Below are positions 1 to 7,130 of a stretch of DNA of 9,046 nucleotides, in pieces. The notes under the pieces were generated by a model. It saw only the letters and a list, made by a program, of their open reading frames with translations. It did not search any database and was not told the DNA's origin. This DNA is from Candidatus Moranbacteria bacterium UBA1302 (GTDB taxonomy: Bacteria; Patescibacteriota; Minisyncoccia; Moranbacterales; UBA1568): NCBI GenBank assembly GCA_002307715.1, contig DBUA01000015.1, forward strand, positions 1-9,046, written 5' to 3'. The translations under genes and the position numbers were made by a program. Each line of letters opens with the position of its first letter. The first letter of the stretch is position 1.

Positions 1-1100
1 CCGTATTGTTCAGCTGTATGCTTCAAATCGAAACGATCTTTGACGAAACGTCGAGCATTATTACCAAGACGTTCACATTCTTCTTCATTATCCTTTAAAT
101 AAGCCAATTTTTCAATCATATCAGAACCGGACCCTTTGGGGATAGTAACACAGATATCTGGGTTTGAAAATTCATCGAATTGAGGCAAATCTGAAAGGAT
201 TACCGGCTTTCCGCAAGCATAGGCTTCAATAATGATAAGCGGAACATCGAATTTTCCGCTGAGATTGCCGACTGGAAAAACGATGATGTCACTCGTATTA
301 TAGAGTCCTGGCATATCGGATATTGTATCGGAGAAAGCAACGTATGCGAGTAATCCTGCATCCTCAAAGCGTTTTCTCACAGCTGCTTTTTTTGCGGCAT
401 CAGCCTCATGTTTCACTCGACAAGCGAAAACGAAACGGATATCGGTTTCCGGGTGTTTTGCAAAAAAATCAATCCATGTATCGACGAGCATATCCGTCGC
501 TCCAAGCCGGACGTATTCGCCAGGGTAGACGACGATGAAATGATGTTCGTTGAACCCGAGTTGAGCGATAATAGCTGGATTTTTTGTTTCTGGACGATAA
601 CGATTGAGATCGATGCCTGGATAGATCCGTGTGACATTAGAAAGTCCGAGATGTTCGAGTTTTTCTTTTGATCGGTCGGTATAAACGACGATACGGTCTG
701 CAAAAAGGAGTTGTTTCAGTTCTGCTGCTGTGTAGAGATCGTCGCGAAGAGTCGCAACGGTCTGGATGGTTTTGCCGTGAGTCGGTTTGGCGAAGAATTT
801 TATAAGTGAAGTGTTCTGTTTGGTGGGCGTGAAGAGATAGTGTGTTATATCGAAACGAGTTCGAACATTCCTGAGATATGAGAAGAGTGCTATTTTTGAG
901 AATATATCAAAATGTCCATTGCGGAATATCGGTTCTTCGTGGACGCTTTTGGGCAGTCCTTCGAGATGTTTTGGGGTCGTCAAAAGCGTCAGGGTATGAC
1001 CGGAAATTTCTCGTCCAAGGAAATAAGCGAAATTTTTGGAAGCTTCATCCCAAGGAGGAACGAGCGGGCGGGTGGCAAGGAGAACGTTTTTGTGTGGCAT
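1..1100 (-). CDS. GT4-type glycosyltransferase, divergent, 3' end cut by window edge
   Basis: The frame is open from ATG at 1098-1100 to the window edge, giving 366 residues without a stop. It looks like a retaining GT-B glycosyltransferase of family GT4, probably adding a sugar to a surface glycan in the cytoplasm. The N-terminal half has the PPWDEASKNFAYFL stretch (residues 15-28) typical of an acceptor-side Rossmann domain. The C-terminal half has YPGIDLNRY (160-168), YPGEYVRLGA (192-201) and FDVPLIIIEAYACGKPVI (284-301). The usual G-R-x5-K-G donor-phosphate loop reads GEYVRLG, and the first acid of the E-x7-E motif is Phe284, with only Glu292 kept. Family members are about 370-400 residues and the last visible residues resemble a GT4 C-terminus, so little is missing. 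The start lies 14 bases after the upstream gene's stop, as last visible member of the five-gene operon. Donor and acceptor are unknown. Confidence 0.85.
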   Translation of the reverse strand, partial: MPHKNVLLATRPLVPPWDEASKNFAYFLGREISGHTLTLLTTPKHLEGLPKSVHEEPIFRNGHFDIFSKIALFSYLRNVRTRFDITHYLFTPTKQNTSLIKFFAKPTHGKTIQTVATLRDDLYTAAELKQLLFADRIVVYTDRSKEKLEHLGLSNVTRIYPGIDLNRYRPETKNPAIIAQLGFNEHHFIVVYPGEYVRLGATDMLVDTWIDFFAKHPETDIRFVFACRVKHEADAAKKAAVRKRFEDAGLLAYVAFSDTISDMPGLYNTSDIIVFPVGNLSGKFDVPLIIIEAYACGKPVILSDLPQFDEFSNPDICVTIPKGSGSDMIEKLAYLKDNEEECERLGNNARRFVKDRFDLKHTAEQY

Positions 1101-1112
1101 AGGATCTGAGGT
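1097..1112 (-). repeat. 16-base start-site repeat, copy 1
   Basis: On the minus strand this reads ACCTCAGATCCTATGC and contains the ATG of the divergent GT4 gene. It matches the copy at 1471-1486 at 15 of 16 bases, with the ATG in the same place. Confidence 0.5.
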
Positions 1113-1114
1113 GC

Positions 1115-1489
1115 TTATCGATAGATTTCCTTTTTTTCGTTGCCTGATGTGACAATAATAGAAACACGGCCGTCTGGAAGCTGATCGATATTCGGATGTA
1201 TCTCGATAGTTTCGCCGCGATTGAGACTGAACGAATCTTCAGCGAGACGGACATGCTTTTTGCCGACGAGAACTTCGTAGTGGAAGGAAGAAAGATCGCT
1301 ATGGTTTTCAATTCGGAAAACAAGACTTGTATCATCATCCAGAACAGAGAAGGAAAGCGCCCACCAGTTTTTCCCGGTATTAGGATCAAGTTCTCGCGCG
1401 TTCTGCCAAAAAAGGAAAGCGGAACTTATGATGAACATGGCGAGGAATGCGATGACAATAGGTGTTTGGCGCATAGGATTTGAGGTCAT
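1115..1489 (-). CDS. Small single-pass membrane protein with outer beta-rich domain
   Basis: This encodes 124 residues that I cannot assign to a characterised protein. Residues about 11-28 form one hydrophobic helix (IVIAFLAMFIISSAFLFW) that should act as an uncleaved signal anchor. The remaining 95 residues alternate polar and hydrophobic positions in the manner of a beta-sandwich (LVFRIENHSD, YEVLVGKKHVRL, GRVSIIVTSG), probably outside the membrane. The layout recalls the outer domain of DUF1616-like proteins, but that is a weak impression. The start at 1489 gives a four-base ATGA overlap with the stop of the GT-C-like gene, which suggests translational coupling and a partnership. An internal ATG at 1472-1474 (119 residues, MRQTPIV) is about equally plausible: the bases around it match those at the next gene's start, and it has a pyrimidine at -1 like every other start here. 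Confidence 0.75.
   Translation of the reverse strand: MTSNPMRQTPIVIAFLAMFIISSAFLFWQNARELDPNTGKNWWALSFSVLDDDTSLVFRIENHSDLSSFHYEVLVGKKHVRLAEDSFSLNRGETIEIHPNIDQLPDGRVSIIVTSGNEKKEIYR
1471..1486 (-). repeat. 16-base start-site repeat, copy 2
   Basis: On the minus strand this reads ACCTCAAATCCTATGC and contains the internal ATG (1472-1474) of the small membrane protein gene. In both copies the element sits between the upstream gene's stop and the ATG. This supports 1474 as an alternative start for that gene. Confidence 0.5.
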
Positions 1490-3465
1490 TTCCGTCGGTA
1501 GATATCAATATATTCGGATTCGTAGATGAGTGAGAAATCGTCAGTTTTTTCAAACTGTGCTGCATCGTAAGACGGATTGACCATAATGAGGTTAGTGCCG
1601 GTTTCCTCGAAACATTTCCGACCTTTCACAGTATTCGGCGTTGAAATCATGTAAAGCGTGCATTGTTCACGATTCGGATTATCGCTATAACGCTTCAGAA
1701 AACCTCGTGAAAATGGATAGGAATAATCACGCATGAAGAAAAGCTTGATCCAAGAATCAGCGGTTATGTAGATATGGTCTTTTAAGAGAATATCGTTTTG
1801 ACTGATGCGACTAGCGAGATAATCGGAGGCAGCAAATGTTTGGACAGTTTCTGTGGATTTTGGAGCGGCGATGAGTGTTGATCCGTTATCGATTGAACCG
1901 CTTGCTGATGAGAATACGAAAAAGGTACAACTAGCGATAAAGAAAAGGAATCGAGGAATACGGGCGGCGGATTGGCTCGATCGGAACAGAGCAAAAAGCA
2001 TGACAGTTGCTATGGAAGCAAGAATGCCGAATGGAAAAGAAAGATACGCACCGATACGGTTAGATGGGATATTGATGAAAAGCCATTCAGGAAAGACTGT
2101 CATGATGAAAAGGATAATGCCCCAACCGAGTACGAAAGCACCCGCATAGCGCTGTCGTATGCGTGAAGCAGCGAAAATAAGCATTGCGCCTGCCAATCCG
2201 AGAGCGACTCGAGCCTCACCGTTCGAGGAGAAAACTTGAAGGAGTGTCAGGCCGGTACGCGTGCTTTTTGTCGGTGTTCCAAGAGCTGTTCCAACAGCAT
2301 GCGTTTCGATGTACGTCGGCATGGCTACGAAAAAAAAGAACGTGAAAGCTCCGATAATGAAAAGTATCGGGGCGGGTGATTTGAAAAGTTTCCACCAATG
2401 AAGCAACGAGACTTTCAGAGTGTCCTTATTGCAGATGAGATAGAAGAGCGCTGTTGCAACAAGAACGAACAGAAGCATGAGCGTGCTTAAATGGTGGGTA
2501 TAAGCGAGCGTAAAAGTGAGAAAAAAAGCGATAGTCAAGAGCCCGGAACGCTTTTCGGAAAAGGCTCGATAAAAAACGAGCAGAATAAGCGGTATGAAAA
2601 GGTTGCCGAACGTGTTGCCAACGACACCTCCTGATACGAATTTTGCTTGTGGTGAAGAAAGCGAATAGATCGGACCGAAAAAGAAAACAGTGGCAAGAGC
2701 GATATTTGTCGGAGTGAAAATTGATCGATTGAGGCTTGTCTGTCGCATATCGGCAGCGATGCGTAATGCGAATACGGCGAGTGCAAAGACTGAAAGAAGA
2801 TTGATGAAAAAAAGAAATACTACCGGAAAGGCAGAAAAGAAATCCGCTTTCGAAAAGAGATGTATCGCAGCGAAAGGAAGGTGTTCACCGATGATGAAGT
2901 CTGCTATCGGTTCTGGGTCGCTGATAGCGTAGTGTCCATCATCGCCTGTAACGATGGATTGTTTGGCATAGTTTGGAAGCGTTCCGGTTTCAGCGATGAT
3001 TTCTGACCAATACATATGATGACCAAGGTCGGTTGCTGTCGGTAAAACGGTATGGGATAGATAAATGGTTTTTATGAGCACGGTTAAAATGAGAAGTATG
3101 ATGAAAAGCAGCCCTTGCGTACGCGAAAATGCGCCGAGAGCGTTATTTGATGTTAGAGAGGATTCTGTTTCTTCGGATGGATAGATAGAACGATGGACGA
3201 TTCTGACAGAAAGAGCAGCTAAACAGAGACTTGTGATGATACTGGCGATGAGCGATATCGGTGTGAAGACGATATGGGCTTTCCCAAGTGCGATCATGGA
3301 AAAATCGATGATGCCGACACTGATGCAAAATGAAAGCAAAAACGTTTCAAAAGGCATGAAAATACGGTTTTTTTTGAAGAAGATATGAAGAAATAGAAAT
3401 CCCGGCACGAAAAAGAGTGCGCCAGTTACTGAAAGGAATACGAATGTGTCTGTAATGGAATGCAT
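1486..3465 (-). CDS. Polytopic membrane protein, probable GT-C-type glycosyltransferase
   Basis: This 659-residue protein has about 13-14 predicted membrane helices. The clearest are near residues 8-30, 40-60, 68-90, 117-137, 213-237, 325-345, 366-383, 440-458, 475-494 and 504-521. A soluble tail of about 135 residues follows. The long loop after helix 4 carries TDLGHHMYW (145-153), placed like the acidic catalytic or metal-binding loop of GT-C enzymes (STT3, PMT, ArnT type). YTHHLSTLM (322-330) and PSNRIGAYLSFPFG (467-480) also resemble recurring GT-C features, including an Arg before a late helix. Such enzymes transfer sugar from a polyprenyl-phosphate donor on the outer face of the membrane. 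The upstream GT2 and GT4 genes, 21 bases from the nearest, fit a shared glycan pathway. No exact family can be assigned by eye. A non-enzymatic membrane protein or a polymerase is the main alternative. Confidence 0.85.
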   Translation of the reverse strand: MHSITDTFVFLSVTGALFFVPGFLFLHIFFKKNRIFMPFETFLLSFCISVGIIDFSMIALGKAHIVFTPISLIASIITSLCLAALSVRIVHRSIYPSEETESSLTSNNALGAFSRTQGLLFIILLILTVLIKTIYLSHTVLPTATDLGHHMYWSEIIAETGTLPNYAKQSIVTGDDGHYAISDPEPIADFIIGEHLPFAAIHLFSKADFFSAFPVVFLFFINLLSVFALAVFALRIAADMRQTSLNRSIFTPTNIALATVFFFGPIYSLSSPQAKFVSGGVVGNTFGNLFIPLILLVFYRAFSEKRSGLLTIAFFLTFTLAYTHHLSTLMLLFVLVATALFYLICNKDTLKVSLLHWWKLFKSPAPILFIIGAFTFFFFVAMPTYIETHAVGTALGTPTKSTRTGLTLLQVFSSNGEARVALGLAGAMLIFAASRIRQRYAGAFVLGWGIILFIMTVFPEWLFINIPSNRIGAYLSFPFGILASIATVMLFALFRSSQSAARIPRFLFFIASCTFFVFSSASGSIDNGSTLIAAPKSTETVQTFAASDYLASRISQNDILLKDHIYITADSWIKLFFMRDYSYPFSRGFLKRYSDNPNREQCTLYMISTPNTVKGRKCFEETGTNLIMVNPSYDAAQFEKTDDFSLIYESEYIDIYRRK

Positions 3466-3486
3466 GAGGATCGGAATATTCTGAGT

Positions 3487-4584
3487 CTAAGAAATCTCTT
3501 TCTTATTATGACCTACCTGAGCGATTTTTTCCAGTGTTTTCGCATAAAGCGCCGAGATGTGTTCCCAGGAATAATGATCGATAACGAAGCGTCGGCATCG
3601 CTGCCCAAAAGCATTAAGATTGCTTTGATTTGTGAGAAGATTCTGGATGATAGTGATGTAGCTTACGGAATCTTCTGGGGTAGCAAGATATCCGTTTTCG
3701 CCATTCTTGATGGCATCTTTCAAACCTTCAAGATCAGCAGCAACCACAGGTAAGCCGCATGAAGCCGCTTCGATGACGGAAATACCAAAACCTTCCATGT
3801 CACCTTCGACACGGATATTCGGCTGGACGAAAAGATCGCAGGTATTCAGTAATGTATCGCGCACGCTATCGGTAACGTAACCGAGTATTCGAACACGATC
3901 TATAAGACCGGTTTCTGATCGGGCATGCTCGATATTTTCACGATCTGATCCGTCACCAGCTACGATATAAAGAACGTTTTCTGGCAATAATGGCATAACA
4001 TTTCTGATAAACCAAGCGACACCTTTGCGTTTGGCAAGACGTCCAGATGTGATGAGGACATGTTTATCGATAAGCGAGAGTCCGAGGATATCTTCAAGCT
4101 CGTTTCTGTCATGCGGACGGAAATGTTTTTCCGTATCGACACCGTTCGGAATGAAAGTGAATTTGGATTCTGAAATACCGAGTTTTTTGCCTACTCGGAT
4201 GGTTTCATTACCGACTGCAATCAGTCCATCGAGCGCTGGAATGAAGCCGTGGACCCAGAAACGCTGATATAAGGCATTCTTGAAAGTCAAATCGAGTCCG
4301 TGGATGATTGAGACAACGGTTTTTTTTGGGAAACAACTTTTGACGATCCAACCGACGATACCGAGGACTCCATCGCCCAAGAGAAGGGCATCGTAATGAG
4401 GCATGAGGAAAAGCGCCTTGATGGTTGCATAGGGTAGAAAGAAGGGGAGAAATCTTTTTCCGTGCCGATTCGCAATCGTGCGGACTTCTGCATGTTTTGG
4501 CAACCAGCGAGAAAGTTCGTAGTTTTGGTTTTCGATTCCGCCAACAATAGGCGGATAAGCACGGGAAATAAAGAGGATGCGCAT
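3487..4584 (-). CDS. GT4 family glycosyltransferase
   Basis: This is a complete 365-residue GT-B fold enzyme with the hallmarks of family GT4. PPIVGGIEN (11-19) is the glycine-rich acceptor-side loop. IPNGVDTEKHF (145-155) marks the linker between the domains. SGRLAKRKGV (180-189) holds the Arg182 and Lys187 that normally contact the donor phosphates. EGFGISVIEAASCGLPVV (264-281) contains an intact E-x7-E pair, Glu264 and Glu272. The length is normal for the family. It should transfer a sugar from a nucleotide-sugar donor to a lipid-linked or glycan acceptor at the inner membrane face. It starts 25 bases after the GT2 stop and ends (TAG) 21 bases before the GT-C-like gene. The bases before the ATG (CACTCCTGAATC) hold no Shine-Dalgarno motif. 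The exact sugar and linkage cannot be inferred. Confidence 0.93.
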   Translation of the reverse strand: MRILFISRAYPPIVGGIENQNYELSRWLPKHAEVRTIANRHGKRFLPFFLPYATIKALFLMPHYDALLLGDGVLGIVGWIVKSCFPKKTVVSIIHGLDLTFKNALYQRFWVHGFIPALDGLIAVGNETIRVGKKLGISESKFTFIPNGVDTEKHFRPHDRNELEDILGLSLIDKHVLITSGRLAKRKGVAWFIRNVMPLLPENVLYIVAGDGSDRENIEHARSETGLIDRVRILGYVTDSVRDTLLNTCDLFVQPNIRVEGDMEGFGISVIEAASCGLPVVAADLEGLKDAIKNGENGYLATPEDSVSYITIIQNLLTNQSNLNAFGQRCRRFVIDHYSWEHISALYAKTLEKIAQVGHNKKEIS

Positions 4585-4609
4585 GATTCAGGAGTGATTG
4601 CTCAAGTTC

Positions 4610-5566
4610 TTATTTTTTTGAGTACCGCTCTTTTTTCATCTGATACATCAGGTCTTCGGTCAGTTTACGGCCGGATTTGATCATATCCGCGATGAAAGCG
4701 AAAATGAGAAGCTGAATACCGATGATAAAGGTAACGCTTGAAGCGATAATATAGTTGAGGTAAGGCGTGACTTTGAAATTATTCGAGAAATAATGGAAAA
4801 GGAACGCAGCAAATGTCAGTACCGATATAGTTATCAACGTCAGTGCCGGGATGCCGAAAAATTTCATCGGGCGGACATCGCGCACAGCCTTGAGGATGAG
4901 GCGGGCGCTGTTGTTCACGTATTTAAAGACACTTTTTACGACACGCGATTTCCGGTCTGAAAAATAAGTGACTTCAACGGGAATCCAAAGAATTTTGAGG
5001 TCTTTTCCGATGGCATCGATGATAGTTTCTTGAGTGTAAGTGAAATCTCCAGGTAGATTGAGGCGAAGCAATGTTTCGCGTGAATAGGCGCGAAATCCGC
5101 AAGTGAGATCTTTGATACCGACATTCATGAACCAACCGATGATTTTCGCAGCGAAACGGTTTAATACATCTTTGATCCAGGGGATATTTTTGGCCTTCAA
5201 ATGATCGAACCGATCAGCACTGACTATATCGGCTTGCTGAGCTATGATAGGATCTATGAGTTTTTGGATGTCTTTTGGATCGAATTGTCCGTCCGCATCA
5301 ATATTGGCGAAGATATCGGCGCCATTTTCAAGCGCTCGTTCAGCGGCGTGCCGGAATGTCTTGCCGACACCGCGGTTTACCCCGTTTGAATAAACAAAAT
5401 CAGCGCCGGCTTCGCGGGCGACTTCGGTAGTGCGGTCTTTTGACCCGTCATCGATGACTTGAACAAAAACCTCATCTATACCGTTGAAATGACGTGGGAT
5501 ACGATTGATAGTTTGTCCAAGCTTCTCTTCTTCGTTATAAGCCGGCAGATTGACAATGAGGCGCAT
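4610..5566 (-). CDS. GT2 glycosyltransferase with two C-terminal membrane helices (polyprenyl-phosphate type)
   Basis: This 318-residue protein has an N-terminal GT-A domain of family GT2. LPAYNEEEKLG (7-17) and VIDDGSKDRT (37-46) form the nucleotide-binding part. ANIDADGQFDP (87-97) supplies the DxD-like metal site (Asp90, Asp92). LTCGFRAYSRE (154-164) and YTQETIIDAI (177-186) are the acceptor-side motifs of dolichol-phosphate-mannose synthase and DPM/DPG-synthase-like enzymes. Two membrane helices follow at about 236-260 and 271-294, then a basic tail (MKKERYSKK). The likely reaction is transfer of a sugar from a nucleotide donor to polyprenyl phosphate on the cytoplasmic face. That would make the lipid-linked donor needed by the GT-C-like protein two genes downstream, which is an inference from context. 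It is the first gene of the operon, just behind a likely promoter. Confidence 0.92.
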   Translation of the reverse strand: MRLIVNLPAYNEEEKLGQTINRIPRHFNGIDEVFVQVIDDGSKDRTTEVAREAGADFVYSNGVNRGVGKTFRHAAERALENGADIFANIDADGQFDPKDIQKLIDPIIAQQADIVSADRFDHLKAKNIPWIKDVLNRFAAKIIGWFMNVGIKDLTCGFRAYSRETLLRLNLPGDFTYTQETIIDAIGKDLKILWIPVEVTYFSDRKSRVVKSVFKYVNNSARLILKAVRDVRPMKFFGIPALTLITISVLTFAAFLFHYFSNNFKVTPYLNYIIASSVTFIIGIQLLIFAFIADMIKSGRKLTEDLMYQMKKERYSKK

Positions 5567-5603
5567 AGCGCGAAATCTTAATGTATATAAAATATCAGTG
5601 CTT

Positions 5604-5640
5604 GTTCTTTATTTTAGCATTTTTTATGGGATATTCGCAA
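5604..5640 (-). promoter_or_regulatory. Likely sigma-70-type promoter of the glycosyltransferase operon
   Basis: On the minus strand the sequence reads TTGCGA (plus 5635-5640), an 18-base spacer, then TAAAAT (plus 5611-5616). The -10 is preceded by TGC, an extended -10 signature. It matches the consensus at 5 of 6 positions in the -10 and 4 of 6 in the -35. Transcription would start near 5604, leaving a leader of about 38 bases before the GT2 ATG. It lies between the preceding terminator and the operon, where a promoter is expected. The region is AT-rich, so a chance match is possible. Confidence 0.5.
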
Positions 5641-5641
5641 T

Positions 5642-5685
5642 GAAAACGAAAAACCGGTCCAAAAACGGATCGGTTTTCGCTTTTT
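5642..5685 (-). terminator. Hairpin terminator after the J-domain gene
   Basis: The arms at 5647-5660 (CGAAAAACCGGTCC) and 5667-5679 (GGATCGGTTTTCG) pair around a six-base loop (5661-5666), with one bulged base and one imperfect pair. Read on the minus strand the 3' arm ends in TTTTTCG and runs into TTTTC, a T-rich tail. It starts about 20 bases after the TAA of the J-domain gene. Read on the plus strand the pair is a G-U wobble and the hairpin is followed by TTTTT (5681-5685), so it could work both ways. It separates the two minus-strand transcription units. Confidence 0.75.
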
Positions 5686-5700
5686 AGCAAGTATGTCTTT

Positions 5701-6789
5701 TTATGAACCGAAAGCAGCATTGTATTTTTCTCGGAACACCTGGATAATTTTGAATTTTTCCGAGGCCAGAGGATCCTGCGTGCGATCCGGGTGCAATTCC
5801 ATAGCTGCCTTACGCCAAGCGCGCTTCACGGCTTCGGAATCATTTCCATCCGTAACGCCTAAGATTTTTTTGGCAAGTTCTGCTAGTCCAGATTTTCCGC
5901 CAATATATCCGGTTCCCAGGCTGAATAGCGATGTCGTTTCGGCCTCACTCAGATTGAAATGACGTGCCGCACCTGATTCATTTGTCGATCCGCTTTCCTT
6001 CTTCGGATTTTCTTGTGATGAAGAGGAGTTCTTTTGTCCTTCTTGTTGTTGGTCTGTCTTCGCAGATCCAAAACCTGATGCCTCACTATTCGGTTGCGAT
6101 TGTTGCCGCCAAAAGCTTCGAGTAAATTCAGCGAAATCTCGTGCAAATGTTTGATTGTTTACGCCTTGTCCTTGAGATGCTTGCTGACGTCGAATTTCCT
6201 GATCGAGTCTTTTGAGCCGCTCTCGAGTTTCTTCGGCTGTTTTACGCATTTGTCGTATAAACTCTCCATTAAGGCCTGACAGACTGGTTTCGTCGAGTCG
6301 TCTGAGGTTTTCGGGGCGTTCACGCGCTATTTTTTGTTTGATTTTTTCTACTTTAGCTTCTTCGAGTTCTTGAAAAAGAGTGCGTTCAGCGGCTATGAGA
6401 CATGCATTCATTTTTTTCAGAGTGTTTCGTCGAAATTCATTCATTGAAAATGCTTGCAGTTCGGAATTTTGTTGAATAAGCCGTTTCTGCTCTGAAAAAA
6501 AAGCTGAAAGTTTTTCGCGTTTTTCAACGTCATTGATGCGATCAAGCAAGGGAGTACTGATTTTTTCTAATTCATCGAGCGCCTGTTTTGTTGAGGCAGT
6601 CTCAGAAGCTTCCATCGATGCAAGATAGGCGTTATCAATATCAAAATCCTCATCAGTATAAAAACCGCCGTTCGGTTTTTTCCCGGTCTTTGGATCGACA
6701 TCAGAAACGATAGTCTTTCGATATTCAAATTTTTCAGCTCCCTGTTTTTGCCCGTGCGTTTCAAATTTTTGTCCTGTCTGTTGAGACAT
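5701..6789 (-). CDS. Coiled-coil protein with C-terminal J domain
   Basis: This 362-residue protein has its J domain at the very C-terminus, about residues 302-361, with AWRKAAMELHPDRT carrying the HPD triad at 333-335. It should stimulate the ATPase of an Hsp70 (DnaK) partner. It lacks the N-terminal J domain, Gly/Phe linker, zinc-binding cysteines and C-terminal substrate domains of classical DnaJ. Instead it has a charged N-terminus (1-50), a long helical and probably coiled-coil region (about 60-205, rich in Glu, Lys, Arg and Gln, for example LKKMNACLIAAERTLFQELEEAK), and a low-complexity Gln/Ser/Asn linker (about 205-275). There is no signal peptide or membrane helix, so it is probably cytoplasmic. 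It ends the dehydrogenase transcription unit, 39 bases after the small cysteine protein. The client is unknown. Confidence 0.85.
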   Translation of the reverse strand: MSQQTGQKFETHGQKQGAEKFEYRKTIVSDVDPKTGKKPNGGFYTDEDFDIDNAYLASMEASETASTKQALDELEKISTPLLDRINDVEKREKLSAFFSEQKRLIQQNSELQAFSMNEFRRNTLKKMNACLIAAERTLFQELEEAKVEKIKQKIARERPENLRRLDETSLSGLNGEFIRQMRKTAEETRERLKRLDQEIRRQQASQGQGVNNQTFARDFAEFTRSFWRQQSQPNSEASGFGSAKTDQQQEGQKNSSSSQENPKKESGSTNESGAARHFNLSEAETTSLFSLGTGYIGGKSGLAELAKKILGVTDGNDSEAVKRAWRKAAMELHPDRTQDPLASEKFKIIQVFREKYNAAFGS

Positions 6790-6828
6790 ACGATTGGTAT
6801 TTGATGAAGCTGCTGTTATTCGGGGAAG

Positions 6829-7071
6829 TTACTTCTTTTTGATGAAGAGTGATGGATCAACGCAGCTGAGTTGCTTGAGGCATTGTTCTTTTGCTCCTTC
6901 GACGCCTTTATTAATGAGTATTTTCTGGCATTCGCTGAGACGGTTGCGGCATTCCGCTTGCGTCTTTTGAAAATAATCGATATTGAGTTCATAGCCGAAA
7001 TATGGAAGCACAAAATAAGCGACCACTGCAAGTCCGGCGACCCAGATGATAAGACGAATAAGATGGAACAT
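6829..7071 (-). CDS. 80-residue membrane-anchored protein with four cysteines
   Basis: I do not recognise this protein. Residues 4-24 are one strong hydrophobic helix (LIRLIIWVAGLAVVAYFVLPY). The rest is a predicted helical tail with four cysteines: Cys41 and Cys48 (C-x6-C), then Cys64 and Cys70 (C-x5-C), ending in a basic KKK. Two paired-cysteine helices suggest a disulfide-linked helical hairpin outside the cytoplasm, or less likely a metal site. The frame extends upstream to an ATG at 7192-7194, but that would overlap the dehydrogenase by 64 bases and put a basic, non-family-like segment before the helix. The ATG at 7069-7071, directly before the hydrophobic helix and 59 bases after the dehydrogenase stop, is preferred. 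The downstream neighbour is the J-domain gene. Confidence 0.68.
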   Translation of the reverse strand: MFHLIRLIIWVAGLAVVAYFVLPYFGYELNIDYFQKTQAECRNRLSECQKILINKGVEGAKEQCLKQLSCVDPSLFIKKK

Positions 7072-7087
7072 GATGTTTCGGTATTTT

Positions 7088-7105
7088 CCGTCAGCGTGAT
7101 GACGG
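7088..7105. repeat. Perfect 6-bp inverted repeat between two genes
   Basis: CCGTCA (7088-7093) and TGACGG (7100-7105) form a perfect six-pair stem with a six-base loop, in the 59-base gap between the dehydrogenase stop and the start of the small cysteine protein. On the minus-strand transcript it is followed by AAAAT rather than a T-run, so it does not look like an intrinsic terminator. It could be an mRNA-stabilising or processing hairpin, or chance. Confidence 0.35.
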
Positions 7106-7130
7106 TATTGATTATGTGTTATTTCGCACG

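Noticed and set aside
408..671. Open frames on the plus strand, and a second minus-strand frame (413-703), within the first gene
   Set aside because: The GT4 frame continues unbroken from 1100 to the edge with family motifs. These other frames have no motif support.
1853..2149. Plus-strand open frames under the GT-C-like gene
   Set aside because: They are opposite a 659-residue membrane protein with consistent helices and look like basic antisense translations of hydrophobic codons.
5949..6146. Short frame within the J-domain gene
   Set aside because: It is a shifted-frame reading of the low-complexity Gln/Ser linker, with no independent start context.
7082..7130. Possible internal promoter for the small cysteine gene (CATAAT on the minus strand)
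   Set aside because: No -35-like hexamer was found at 16-18 bases upstream, so the match is not supported.
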